From the NCBI GenBank assembly GCA_963771655.1, contig CAVYUG010000006.1, positions 451,963 through 515,962 on the forward strand: a stretch of 64,000 nucleotides of DNA, given 5' to 3'. The DNA is from JAWVFM01 sp963771655 (GTDB lineage Bacteria; Actinomycetota; Thermoleophilia; Solirubrobacterales; 70-9). The notes under the pieces are model-generated. The model saw only the letters and a program-made list of their open reading frames with translations. It ran no database searches and was not told the origin of the DNA. The position numbers and the translations under genes were made by a program. Positions 43,834 to 51,802 of the stretch are shown piece by piece; position 1 is the stretch's first letter, and each line of letters starts with the position of its first letter.

Positions 43834-44514
43834 TCAATCCGCGCCGTCCTCCCGCAGCCGGTAGCCGGCTCCGCGAACGGTCTCGATGCTCTCGACGCCG
43901 AAGGGCTGGTCGATCTTCCGGCGCAGCAGGCGAATATATGCGTCGACGACGTTCGAGCGGTTCTCGTACTCGTAGTCCCAGGCGTGCTCCAGAATCTGGA
44001 ACCGCGAGAGGACCTCGCCGGGACGCCGCATGAAGATCTCGAGAATCGAGAGCTCCTTCGGCGAGAGCTGCACCTCGACGTCGCCGCGCCACACGCGGTG
44101 GCTCGCCGGGTCGAGTCGCAGGTCCCCGACGCGTAGCTCCGCTTGCCGATCTACGGGGCCGCGACGCTGAAGCGCCCGGAGCCTGGCCAAGAGCTCGGCG
44201 TACGAGAAGGGCTTCGTCAGGTAGTCATCCGCGCCGCTGTCGAGGCCGGCGACCCGGTCGCGAACGGCATCCCGCGCCGTCAGCATCAGGATCGGTGCCC
44301 AGATGCCCCGCTCGCGAAGCCGGCGGCAGACCTCGAAGCCGTCGAGTCCCGGGAGCATGACGTCGAGGATGATCGCGTCGTACTCCGTGGCGGACGCCAT
44401 CCACAGCGTGTCCTCGCCGCTCGCGGTGACGTCGACCGCCATCGCCTCCTTGCGCAGGCCCCGCTGAATGAGGCCGGCGAGCTTCGCGTGATCTTCGACG
44501 ACCAGGACGCGCAT
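43834..44514 (-). CDS. OmpR/PhoB-family response regulator
   Basis: A 226-residue regulator. The receiver domain starts MRVLVVEDHAKLAGLIQRGL with the acidic pair ED; the phospho-acceptor Asp is in AIILDVMLPGLDGFEV (about residue 51), and the Thr/Lys switch is in LMLTARDAV and YLTKPFSYAEL. The DNA-binding winged helix has LSPKELSILEIFMRRPGEVL, then NRSNVVDAYIRLLRRKID and ETVRGAGYRL. It is transcribed with the kinase. Its promoter region (44515-44664) contains five GATGAAA-like half-sites, consistent with autoregulation and control of the divergent lipoprotein gene. Confidence 0.93.
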   Translation of the reverse strand: MRVLVVEDHAKLAGLIQRGLRKEAMAVDVTASGEDTLWMASATEYDAIILDVMLPGLDGFEVCRRLRERGIWAPILMLTARDAVRDRVAGLDSGADDYLTKPFSYAELLARLRALQRRGPVDRQAELRVGDLRLDPASHRVWRGDVEVQLSPKELSILEIFMRRPGEVLSRFQILEHAWDYEYENRSNVVDAYIRLLRRKIDQPFGVESIETVRGAGYRLREDGAD

Positions 44515-44546
44515 CGGACGACAGCGACGTGAGCTTCCACCGCCCA

Positions 44547-44612
44547 GATGAAAGGGCGATGAAAGAAACGATGACAGCTGGCGCGCGCCGGCTTCCTTTC
44601 ACCACCGTTTCA
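44547..44612. promoter_or_regulatory. Five GATGAAA-like half-sites between response regulator and lipoprotein genes
   Basis: Direct copies GATGAAA (44547-44553), GATGAAA (44558-44564) and GATGACA (44570-44576) are spaced 11 and 12 bp. On the other strand lie copies at 44595-44601 (TTTCACC) and 44606-44612 (TTTCATC), again 11 bp apart. One-helical-turn spacing of short direct repeats is how OmpR/PhoB-family proteins bind. The site lies in the divergent intergenic region next to such a regulator, so it is probably its operator for both promoters. Confidence 0.72.
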
Positions 44613-44664
44613 TCGCTCGTGCGTAAGACCCCTCGCGACGACGCAAACGACGAGGAGGTCAGTC

Positions 44665-45465
44665 GTGTTCTGGAACTCGAAGAAGAAGAAGATGGCGCTC
44701 GGCATCGGCGCAGTGGCCGCGCTTGCGGGCTGCGGCTCTTCCGGCGGCGACGCGCCATTGTCGGACGCACCGCCGGCCCCGGGCGCCTCGTCGCCCTCGG
44801 CGCTGGCGCCGATCCACGGTCGGTACTCGCCCTCGATCGACCAGGCAAACTTCGTCACGCAGATCGACAACCCGTACTTCCCGCTGGTGCCCGGGACCAC
44901 GTTCCGCTACGAGGGCGTTGCCGAGGACGGCAAGACGAAGCAGACCGACAACGAGGTCGTGACGCACCAGACCAAGACGATCATGGGCGTTCCGGCCACG
45001 GTCATCCGCGACACCGTCTCCCAGCACGGCCACCCGGTCGAGCGGACCTTCGACTGGTACGCCCAGGACAGGCAGGGGAACGTGTGGTACATGGGCGAGG
45101 GCACCAGCGAGCTCCACCACGGGCACTTCTCGAAGGCGAGCGACTCCTGGACCGGCGGCGTCGCCGGGGCCAAGCCGGGGATCATCATGCCCGGCCATCC
45201 CGCGCGCGGGCAGGAGTACCGCCAGGAGTACTACCCGGGCCACGCCATGGACCAGGCGCGCGTCCTCGGGTCCGGGGGCTCGGTCACGGTCCCGTACGGC
45301 TCCTACAAGCGGACGCTCATGACTGACGAGAAGTCCCCCTCGATCGACCCCGGCGTCCACGAGCACAAGCTCTACGTCAAGGGGGTCGGCGACGTGAAGG
45401 AGCAGACGGTCACCGGCAACCGGGAGGAGATCCACCTGGTGAGCGTGATCCACCCAGGAGGGTGA
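44665..45465 (+). CDS. Lipoprotein of unknown function under two-component control
   Basis: A 266-residue exported lipoprotein. A short basic start (FWNSKKKKMALGIG) leads to AVAALAGCGSSGG, an acceptable lipobox with Cys at about 23. The mature part is beta-rich: NPYFPLVPGTTFRYEGVAED, VIRDTVSQHGHPVERTFDWY, GNVWYMGEGTSELHHG, and ends in a repeated-strand region. The start is GTG 44665, after GAGGAGG. It is divergent from the response regulator and shares its operator region, so it may be a sensed or protective envelope factor. No enzymatic motif is recognised. Confidence 0.8.
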   Translation: MFWNSKKKKMALGIGAVAALAGCGSSGGDAPLSDAPPAPGASSPSALAPIHGRYSPSIDQANFVTQIDNPYFPLVPGTTFRYEGVAEDGKTKQTDNEVVTHQTKTIMGVPATVIRDTVSQHGHPVERTFDWYAQDRQGNVWYMGEGTSELHHGHFSKASDSWTGGVAGAKPGIIMPGHPARGQEYRQEYYPGHAMDQARVLGSGGSVTVPYGSYKRTLMTDEKSPSIDPGVHEHKLYVKGVGDVKEQTVTGNREEIHLVSVIHPGG

Positions 45466-45468
45466 GGC

Positions 45469-45519
45469 GACCTAGAATCGGCCACCGCGCGGACGTAGCT
45501 CAGTTGGTCGGCTTCCCAA
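45469..45519 (+). pseudogene. Truncated tRNA-Gly copy with its upstream region
   Basis: 45489-45519 repeats the 5' half of the intact tRNA-Gly(CCC) at 48435: the acceptor 5' strand, the D-arm (GTAGCTCAGTTGGT) and the anticodon region (CGGCTTCCCAA), with a 7-bp loss in the D-stem. The preceding GACCTAGAATCGG (45469-45481) is also repeated at 48414-48426. There is no 3' half and no T-arm, so it cannot give a tRNA. It is the left copy of a direct repeat bounding about 2.9 kb. Confidence 0.8.
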
Positions 45520-45932
45520 TCCGCGTCACAGCCGACGTCGACTGACGACGCCTGACGACGCAAGACGACAAGACCCGCACCACGACAGGGGTTCTGCGAG
45601 GTTCAGCGGGTCGGACACGCACGGAGCCGAGGCATCGGCTACGGGACGTTCGGGCCACAACCGGGCCACAGCGCCACCATCCCGGTCGGCGGTGGCGCTT
45701 GGTCGATCCCTCGCCGCCGTCGAGCGCGAAGCTAAGCGTCGGGGGTTTCGAAGGCGGGAATCGGTGAGCCCGGTCGCCACAGTCTGGGGGGTGCGGAGCC
45801 AGGCCAGGGCTCAGTAGTTTCGAGCAGTCGATCTGCGCGGACACACGGGTCACGCGGCGACGGCGGCGCGCGATGCTCCAAGTGCCGAGGTAAAGGCGAC
45901 TGCGTGGTGGATTGCAGGGAAAAGGGAATGAG
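45520..45932. other. Non-coding stretch after the tRNA remnant
   Basis: No convincing gene is seen. It holds imperfect GACGACGC(C)TGACGACGC repeats near 45535-45570, a CGGGCCACAACCGGGCCACAG doublet around 45650, and a hairpin with arms AGCGCCACC (45670-45678) and GGTGGCGCT (45691-45699). It may contain the worn end of a mobile element or integrase gene, but nothing is recognisable. Confidence 0.4.
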
Positions 45933-48167
45933 ATGAAGAGCGGCAGGAGCGGGCTCAGGCGGCATTCGATCAAGGTTAGGCGCGCGGCCCTCGCCGGGGC
46001 GGCGCTTGCCACGGCGCTCCTCGGCCTCATCGTCGTCGGCGCTCTCGGTGCGGTTTCGGTTGGTCATTCCGGGTGGAACTGGGGCTCCCCCCAGCCGCAG
46101 GGAAACGACCTCAACGGCCTCGATTTCGCCGGGGGGCGCGGCTACGCCTCGGGTGCGTTCGGGACTCTGCTTCGCACCGACGACGCGGGGCAGTCCTGGG
46201 TCGGGATTGCAACCGGGCTCACGCAGCCCCTGCTTCGGGTGCGCGCGATCGATGCCAACACGGTGGCGATCGGTGGCGGCTGCGCGCTTCGCCTCTCCGA
46301 CGATGGCGGCGCGAGCTTCCGTCGCCTGCCCTGGACCCCGTCGGACCAAAGCTGTCCGAGCGAGCTCGCCTCGTTCAGCTTCCCGAACACGACGACCGGC
46401 TATCTGCTGACCGAGGACGGCAGCGTACTTCGCACCGACGACGGCGGCCAGAGCTTCTCGCGGCGGACCTCGGTTCCGGGGACCATCTCGGCCGGAGGAG
46501 GCGCCCACGGCGCCGATATCTTCTTCACGGGCCCCGACACAGGCGTCGCGATCGCCGGTGAGCGGATCTTCCGCACGACCGACGGAGGGAACTCCTGGAC
46601 CCAAGTCAGCTCCGGCCAGTCACTCAACGCCGTCACCTTCGCCAACGCCAACGTCGGCTACGCCGTCGGCACGGTGCAGATCCCGATGGTCGGCCGAAGG
46701 CCCACGATGCTGCGGACCCCGAACGGTGGGCAGACATGGACGCCTGTGTCGCTCGCGGGCGCAGGGACCGGGCTCGACCTCACCTCGCTCGACTGCTCCG
46801 GTCCGCAGACCTGCCTGGTCGCCGAGTCCACCGGGGCGCAGATCCTGAGGACCACGGACGGCGGCGCCACGGTCACCGCGATCTCTCCCTCCACGCAGCC
46901 GATCTTTGCCGTCGCGTTCGACACGCCGACCCAGGTCGTGGCCGTCGGCAAGGGAGGGACGATCGTCGTCTCCACCAATGGCGGCCTCAACTTCTCCCCG
47001 GTCGGGGGCCGGATCTCGGGACAGGGCTTCGGCCCGGTCTCGACGAGCGCCGCGGGCATCGCCACGGCCGGCGCCGACAACGGGATCCTCGCCCGAAGCG
47101 TCGACGGTGGGCGGACCTGGACGACCATCGGGGTGCCGACGCCCGCCCGCGTTGTCACCGCCTCGTTCCCGAACGTGAACGTCGGCTACGCGCTCGATGC
47201 GAACGGCGGCGTCTTCAAGACTGCCAACGGCGGCGGCAGCTGGACGGTCCTCGGCACGGGAACGAGCGCACGCGCGAAGAGCGTCCTCGCCCTCAATCCG
47301 AACGTCGTCCTGCTGCTCGAGCCGAAGGGGCTTCGGCGCTCGACGAACGGCGGCGCCTCGTTCAATCGGGTCGCCGACGGGGACGTCAAGCAGACGCCGC
47401 TCTCCATCGTTGGGCAGATCTCCGGCCAGTCAGTCTTCGCCGCCGGCAAGAAGAGGCTCGTCGTCTCCGGAGACGGCGGCAAGACCTGGTCGAACGTGCC
47501 GCTGCCGACGAAGAGGTTCAAGCTCCTCGATGCCGACATGCTGAGCGCCAAGGTCGGATACGCGAGCGGCACCGACAGACGCCTCTGGAAGACGACGAAC
47601 GGAGGCAGGACCTGGAGCGGCCTGCCCGCAGTGGGCGCCGGGTTCACGGGGCCGATCAGCTTCTCGAGCGAGAAGCGCGGGTTCGCGGACGGCGGCGTCA
47701 ATGTCGGCGGTGTGTCGGGGTACGTGCTCGCCACCAAGGACGGCGGCCAAAGCTGGCAGCCGCAGGTCATCGCCGGCAACGCGGTGAACGTCTGGGACAG
47801 CGGATCGGTTGCCTTCGCGAACACCTCGGGCGGCTCGTTCTTCTTCACCACCACGCGCGGCTCGGCGGGCATCGCTTCGAAGCTCAAGATCAAGCAGGTC
47901 AAGAAGAAGGCCAAGACGGCCAAGATCGCCGGAACGCTCAGGCCCGCAAACGGGGGCGAGCAGATCTTCGTCTCGAGTCGCGTCGCCAAGACACCCGTCT
48001 GGACGACTAGATTCATCACCGCCGCTTCGAACGGCAAGTTCAACGCCACCATTGGAAAGGTGAAGAGCCTGACCTTCGTCGTGGCCCAGTGGGCCGGTGA
48101 CGGTCCCCGCGCGGGTGCCGGCACGAAGGCTCTGAGGATCCAGCTGCCGAAGACGAAGCATCCCTAG
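45933..48167 (+). CDS. Membrane-anchored/secreted beta-propeller protein (Ycf48/BNR-like)
   Basis: A 744-residue protein. The N-terminal anchor or signal is RRAALAGAALATALLGLIVV with GALGAVSV. The rest consists of about ten repeats with Asp-box-like motifs: LLRTDDAGQSWVGI, RLSDDGGASFRRL, LRTDDGGQSFSRR, FRTTDGGNSWTQV, and similar, as in Ycf48 and sialidase/BNR beta-propellers. A C-terminal basic segment (KLKIKQVKKKAKTAKIAG) leads to a beta-sandwich-like end. Ycf48 proteins assist photosystem assembly, but here the fold is probably a general extracellular binding scaffold. ATG 45933 follows GGGAAAAGGG. The gene lies between the two tRNA-Gly copies. Confidence 0.85.
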   Translation: MKSGRSGLRRHSIKVRRAALAGAALATALLGLIVVGALGAVSVGHSGWNWGSPQPQGNDLNGLDFAGGRGYASGAFGTLLRTDDAGQSWVGIATGLTQPLLRVRAIDANTVAIGGGCALRLSDDGGASFRRLPWTPSDQSCPSELASFSFPNTTTGYLLTEDGSVLRTDDGGQSFSRRTSVPGTISAGGGAHGADIFFTGPDTGVAIAGERIFRTTDGGNSWTQVSSGQSLNAVTFANANVGYAVGTVQIPMVGRRPTMLRTPNGGQTWTPVSLAGAGTGLDLTSLDCSGPQTCLVAESTGAQILRTTDGGATVTAISPSTQPIFAVAFDTPTQVVAVGKGGTIVVSTNGGLNFSPVGGRISGQGFGPVSTSAAGIATAGADNGILARSVDGGRTWTTIGVPTPARVVTASFPNVNVGYALDANGGVFKTANGGGSWTVLGTGTSARAKSVLALNPNVVLLLEPKGLRRSTNGGASFNRVADGDVKQTPLSIVGQISGQSVFAAGKKRLVVSGDGGKTWSNVPLPTKRFKLLDADMLSAKVGYASGTDRRLWKTTNGGRTWSGLPAVGAGFTGPISFSSEKRGFADGGVNVGGVSGYVLATKDGGQSWQPQVIAGNAVNVWDSGSVAFANTSGGSFFFTTTRGSAGIASKLKIKQVKKKAKTAKIAGTLRPANGGEQIFVSSRVAKTPVWTTRFITAASNGKFNATIGKVKSLTFVVAQWAGDGPRAGAGTKALRIQLPKTKHP

Positions 48168-48413
48168 CTCGTTGAGACCCCGTAAGCATCCGGACCGATG
48201 ATTGGCGGGTCATCGTCTTCGACGACAAGGCAACCCCCGGACGTGCTTCGGCTTCAAGTCGCTCAGGCCTTGGCCAAGGTCGAGAAGGCCACGTTTCCAG
48301 CGCGGCTCGACACACCACCCTGTTAGCGGCTGCGCGTGTGGTCCGCGGAACCTGGACGACGCTGCCCTGATCGCGCTCCTGGCTGGTGCTGGCGCCTGAC
48401 ATCTCCCATAGCT
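48168..48413. other. Non-coding stretch upstream of the intact tRNA-Gly
   Basis: No gene is recognised in this stretch. It includes a possible small frame with a stop near 48400 and CTCAGGCCTTGGCCAAGGTC (48263-48282), a partly palindromic run. It forms the right flank of the duplicated segment. Confidence 0.35.
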
Positions 48414-48434
48414 GACCTAGAATCGGAGCCTCGC

Positions 48435-48507
48435 GCGGACGTAGCTCAGTTGGTAGAGCGTCGGCTTCCCAAGCCGAAGGTCGCGGGTTCGAGACCCGTC
48501 GTCCGCT
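48435..48507 (+). tRNA. tRNA-Gly (anticodon CCC)
   Basis: A 73-nt cloverleaf can be drawn: acceptor GCGGACG/CGTCCGC, D-arm GCTC-AGTTGGTA-GAGC, anticodon stem TCGGC/GCCGA with loop TTCCCAA (anticodon CCC, reading GGG glycine), a 5-nt variable loop, and T-arm GCGGG-TTCGAGA-CCCGT. The discriminator is T, and CCA is not encoded. The convergent SnoaL-type gene ends 1 bp beyond it. The 5' half and promoter-like upstream sequence are duplicated at 45469-45519. Confidence 0.95.
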
Positions 48508-48508
48508 T

Positions 48509-49084
48509 CTATCGGCGCGGCTCGCCGAGCCCGACCGAGCGCAGCGCCGCTTCCTGGTCGCGCCAGTAGGTCTGGTGGACGAGCCGGCCGCCCGCGAACT
48601 CGTCGATCATCGCCATCGGCTCCTCGAGCGCGACGCCGCTCACCGCCGCGGTGCCCGACTGGCGGAACAGGACGACGACCCGGCTGTGGCCGGCGTCGAC
48701 CACGTCGTCGAGCGTCAGGCGCAGGTCGCCCCAGACCTCCATCCAGGCGTCCTGGAGCTCGAGGAACCCCTCGACCCCGTGGTAGGTCTCGTGGGGGCCG
48801 GGAAGCGGCCAGCGCTGCGTGTCGCCGGAGGCGACCGTGAAGCGGTCACGATCCATCGCCAGCGTGTTGAGCTCCCAGTCGCGGCGGTTGAACCACCTGA
48901 ACACGCGACGGTGGGCGTCGCGGTAGAGGAAAGTGCGGATCCGCGTGGGCAGGCGCACCGTGACGGTGATGCCCACCCGCAGGATCCAAGGGAAGAGCAC
49001 GGCCGCGCGATCGACGAGGTTCCGCGCGGACCGCGCCTGCTCGGCGGTGCCGGCGACCGCCGCAGGATGTGGTTCGCCCGTCAC
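48509..49084 (-). CDS. SnoaL/NTF2-like domain protein
   Basis: About 191 residues. The second half has an NTF2-like cone fold pattern: YHGVEGFLELQDAWMEVWGD (an F-x-x-x-x-x-W helix), LTLDDVVDAGHSRVVVLFRQ, then MAMIDEFAGGRLVHQTYWRD. The last segment, with GRLVHQTYW, is very typical of SnoaL-like proteins that act as isomerases, dehydratases or binding proteins. The N-terminal part is hydrophobic/basic (FPWILRVGITVTVRLPTRIR). The start GTG 49084 is the best available before the divergent reductase gene. Its stop immediately abuts the tRNA. Confidence 0.75.
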   Translation of the reverse strand: MTGEPHPAAVAGTAEQARSARNLVDRAAVLFPWILRVGITVTVRLPTRIRTFLYRDAHRRVFRWFNRRDWELNTLAMDRDRFTVASGDTQRWPLPGPHETYHGVEGFLELQDAWMEVWGDLRLTLDDVVDAGHSRVVVLFRQSGTAAVSGVALEEPMAMIDEFAGGRLVHQTYWRDQEAALRSVGLGEPRR

Positions 49085-49135
49085 GGCGGCAGTATGTGTA
49101 TCGAACGGGCAAACGGGGAATGGGTGGGCGTGGGG

Positions 49136-50233
49136 ATGGCTGAGCGTGGTGCCACGCCGCAGGTTCCGCGATATCGGCGGCGTGCGCTGAGCGCTGTCCG
49201 CTCCCTCTTCAGCCCCCTCCTGCCGGACGACTACCTCGAGCTCATCAACCCGCTTTGGTCGACGCAGGAGCTTCGCGGGCGCATCGAGCGGATCGAGCGC
49301 GAGACCCCTAACGCGGCCACGATCGTGATCCGGCCCGGCTACGAGTGGGAGGGGCACAAGCCCGGCCAGTACCTGCGGATCGGCGTCGTCGTCGACGGGG
49401 TGCATCACTGGCGCGCCTATTCGCTGACCTCCGATCCGGACCAGCCGGATGGCTTCATCAGCGTCACGCCGAAGCTGGTCGAGGCCGGGGTCGTCTCGCC
49501 GTTCCTCGTGAAGCACGCGCGGCCCGGATCGATCGTTCGCCTCGGCGGGGTCGAGGGCGACTTCGTGCTGCCGGACCCGCCCCCCGAACGCATCCTGTTC
49601 ATCAGCGCCGGCAGCGGGATCACGCCGATCATGAGCATGCTGCGTCACCTCGATCGGTGCGACGCCGTCGAGGACATCGTCCACCTGCATTCGGCCCGTG
49701 AGGAGGACGACGTGATTTTCGGCGATCGCCTGCGGGAGATCGAGGCCGGCCGAGACGGCTTCCGCCTTCACCTGCAGATCACCGGGGAGCAGGGCCGTAT
49801 GTCGGTGGGCGACCTCGATGACCTCTGCTCCGACTGGCGCGAGCGGGAGACGTTCGCGTCGGGGCCGGCCGACCTGCTCGACGCGCTCGAGGAACGATGG
49901 GAGCGGGAGGGGGCGCTCGACCGATTCCACCTCGAGCGCTTCCAGCCCCGCATCGGCGAGGGCGTCGAGGAGGGGGAGGGCGGCGAGATCCGCTTTCTCG
50001 CGAGCGATACCGAGGCGGAATCCGACGGCCACGTGCCCATCCTGGTCGCGGGGGAGGAGGCGGGCCTCGAGCTCCCGTTCGGCTGCCGCGAGGGAATCTG
50101 CCACACCTGCATCGGGCGGCTTTGCAGCGGCCAGGTGCGCGACCTGCGCAACGGCAAGGTCTACGGCCAGGAGGGCGAGATGGTCCGGACCTGCATCAGC
50201 GCTCCCGAGGGACCTGTCGAGATAGATCTGTGA
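49136..50233 (+). CDS. Flavin/2Fe-2S ferredoxin-reductase-type electron donor to a desaturase
   Basis: A 365-residue three-part protein: an FAD domain (GHKPGQYLRIG, WRAYSLTSDP), an NAD(P) domain (RILFISAGSGITPIMSMLRH) and a C-terminal plant-type 2Fe-2S ferredoxin. The cluster ligands lie in LPFGCREGICHTCIGRLCSG plus a later VRTCIS Cys. It should carry electrons from NAD(P)H to the fatty acid desaturase encoded next, as Rv3230c does for DesA3 in Mycobacterium tuberculosis. ATG 49136 (MAERGATPQVPRY) is chosen; an in-frame ATG exists at 49094. The desaturase gene follows within 21 bp and is probably co-transcribed. Confidence 0.9.
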   Translation: MAERGATPQVPRYRRRALSAVRSLFSPLLPDDYLELINPLWSTQELRGRIERIERETPNAATIVIRPGYEWEGHKPGQYLRIGVVVDGVHHWRAYSLTSDPDQPDGFISVTPKLVEAGVVSPFLVKHARPGSIVRLGGVEGDFVLPDPPPERILFISAGSGITPIMSMLRHLDRCDAVEDIVHLHSAREEDDVIFGDRLREIEAGRDGFRLHLQITGEQGRMSVGDLDDLCSDWRERETFASGPADLLDALEERWEREGALDRFHLERFQPRIGEGVEEGEGGEIRFLASDTEAESDGHVPILVAGEEAGLELPFGCREGICHTCIGRLCSGQVRDLRNGKVYGQEGEMVRTCISAPEGPVEIDL

Positions 50234-50253
50234 GAACCAACGAGGAGGACGAG

Positions 50254-51651
50254 TTGACCGAGACCGCAATCGAAAGCCCGCTGGCCAAGCTCACCGATGA
50301 GCAGATCGAGGAGCTCGGGCGCGAGTTCGACGCGATCCACGACGAGGTCTTCGAGGACCTCGGCGATCGTGACCGCCGCTACATCACGAGCATGATCGAG
50401 ATGCACCGCCGGCTCGCGGCCCTGGGGCGGGTGCTGCTTCTCGCGGCGGACACGCGCCCGGCGTGGATCGCCGGGACGACGGCGACCTCGATGGCGAAGA
50501 TCCTCGAGAACATGGAGATCGGCCACAACGTCCTTCACGGGCAGTGGGACTGGATGAACGACCCGCAGATCCACTCGTCGACCTGGGACTGGGACACGGC
50601 GTCGACGGCGGAAGCGTGGAAGCACTCCCACAACTACATCCACCACACCTACACGAACATCCGCGGCAAGGACAAGGACCTCGGCTACGAGATCATGCGG
50701 ATCGACCCGCAGCAGTCCTGGCACCCGGTCTACCTCTTCCAGCCGATCTACAACGTGTTGCTGATGGCGCTCTTCGAGTGGGGGGTCGCGGTTCACGACC
50801 TCGACTTCGAGGCGATCCGCAAGCGCCAGAAGTCGAAGAAGCAGCTCCGCCGCGAGCTGAAGGGGATCGCCGGCAAGGCGCGCACGCAGATCGTGAAGGA
50901 CTACATCGCCTGGCCCGCCGTCAGCGCCCTGGCGGCGGGGGCGTTCACAGCGGCGGTCGCGGGCCTCGAGCTCGCACAACGCGGACCGTCTTCGTCGAGG
51001 CGGCAACGGCTGGCGCGGCGCCTCCGCCGTGGCGGGCGGGGCGGCGACGTCGCTCGGGAGGTGGCCGAACGAGCGCTGGGGGTCGCCGTCGACACCTTCC
51101 GGGCTGCCGCTCGCGCGAACGCCACCGCAAACGTCGTGCGGAACTTCTGGGCCTACGCGATCATCTTCTGCGGCCACTTCCCGGATCAGACGTACACGTT
51201 CAACGAGGATGAGGTGGCCGACGAGAGCAGGGGCGCCTGGTACGTGCGCCAGCTCGTCGGCGCGGCGAACATCGAGGGAACGCCTCTGTTCCACGTTGCC
51301 AGCGGCAACCTCGGCTACCAGGTGGAGCACCACCTGTTCCCCGACATGCCGAGCACCCGGTACGCCGAGATCGCCCCGCGGGTCAAGGACATCTGCGAGC
51401 GCTACGACCTCCCCTACAACAGCGGGCCGTTCGGACAGCAGCTCGGAATGGTGCAGCGGACGATCCTCCGTCTCGCCTTCCCGGGCGGGCGACCGCGTCC
51501 CAAGCCTGGGCCGTACAGGGGGAGCGACACGGAATCGGCGCCAAGCCTCAACGGCGACGGGCGGCGCGACCCCGGTCCAGCCGGGCCCGACGGGTCCGGG
51601 CCCGAGCAGCGCTCCCATGGAGTGCGAGTGGAGATGCCCGCGAACAGGTAG
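50254..51651 (+). CDS. Membrane fatty acid (acyl-CoA) desaturase
   Basis: About 465 residues of the acyl-CoA/linoleoyl desaturase family, making a cis double bond with a di-iron centre. The three His boxes are present: GHNVLHGQWDWM (H-x3-H), HSHNYIHHTYTN (H-x-x-HH) and GYQVEHHLFPDMP (H-x-x-HH as QVEHH). TTG 50254 is preferred because GAGGAGG lies 5-6 bases upstream; GTG 50230 overlaps the reductase stop. Between about residues 230 and 290 an Arg/Ser-rich insert (QRGPSSSRRQRLARRLRRGG) interrupts the usual hydrophobic segment. The C-terminal 50 residues are low-complexity. The electron donor is the preceding gene. Confidence 0.88.
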   Translation: MTETAIESPLAKLTDEQIEELGREFDAIHDEVFEDLGDRDRRYITSMIEMHRRLAALGRVLLLAADTRPAWIAGTTATSMAKILENMEIGHNVLHGQWDWMNDPQIHSSTWDWDTASTAEAWKHSHNYIHHTYTNIRGKDKDLGYEIMRIDPQQSWHPVYLFQPIYNVLLMALFEWGVAVHDLDFEAIRKRQKSKKQLRRELKGIAGKARTQIVKDYIAWPAVSALAAGAFTAAVAGLELAQRGPSSSRRQRLARRLRRGGRGGDVAREVAERALGVAVDTFRAAARANATANVVRNFWAYAIIFCGHFPDQTYTFNEDEVADESRGAWYVRQLVGAANIEGTPLFHVASGNLGYQVEHHLFPDMPSTRYAEIAPRVKDICERYDLPYNSGPFGQQLGMVQRTILRLAFPGGRPRPKPGPYRGSDTESAPSLNGDGRRDPGPAGPDGSGPEQRSHGVRVEMPANR

Positions 51652-51802
51652 CGACGCGATCTTCGTCCGGTTCCACCCGCCCAGCCGACCCCGCGCTTAG
51701 GGACGCCGAAAGAGTCGTCGCGCGGGTGTATGCTGGCGCATGTTGCTGCCCCGCCCGCGTTGGGGGAGCGGGGTCCGGGCGAAAGGAGGTCCGGGAGGAG
51801 AT

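Noticed and set aside
45520..45932. Possible integrase remnant next to the tRNA fragment
   Set aside because: No tyrosine or serine recombinase motif could be read in any frame, so only a non-coding stretch is reported.
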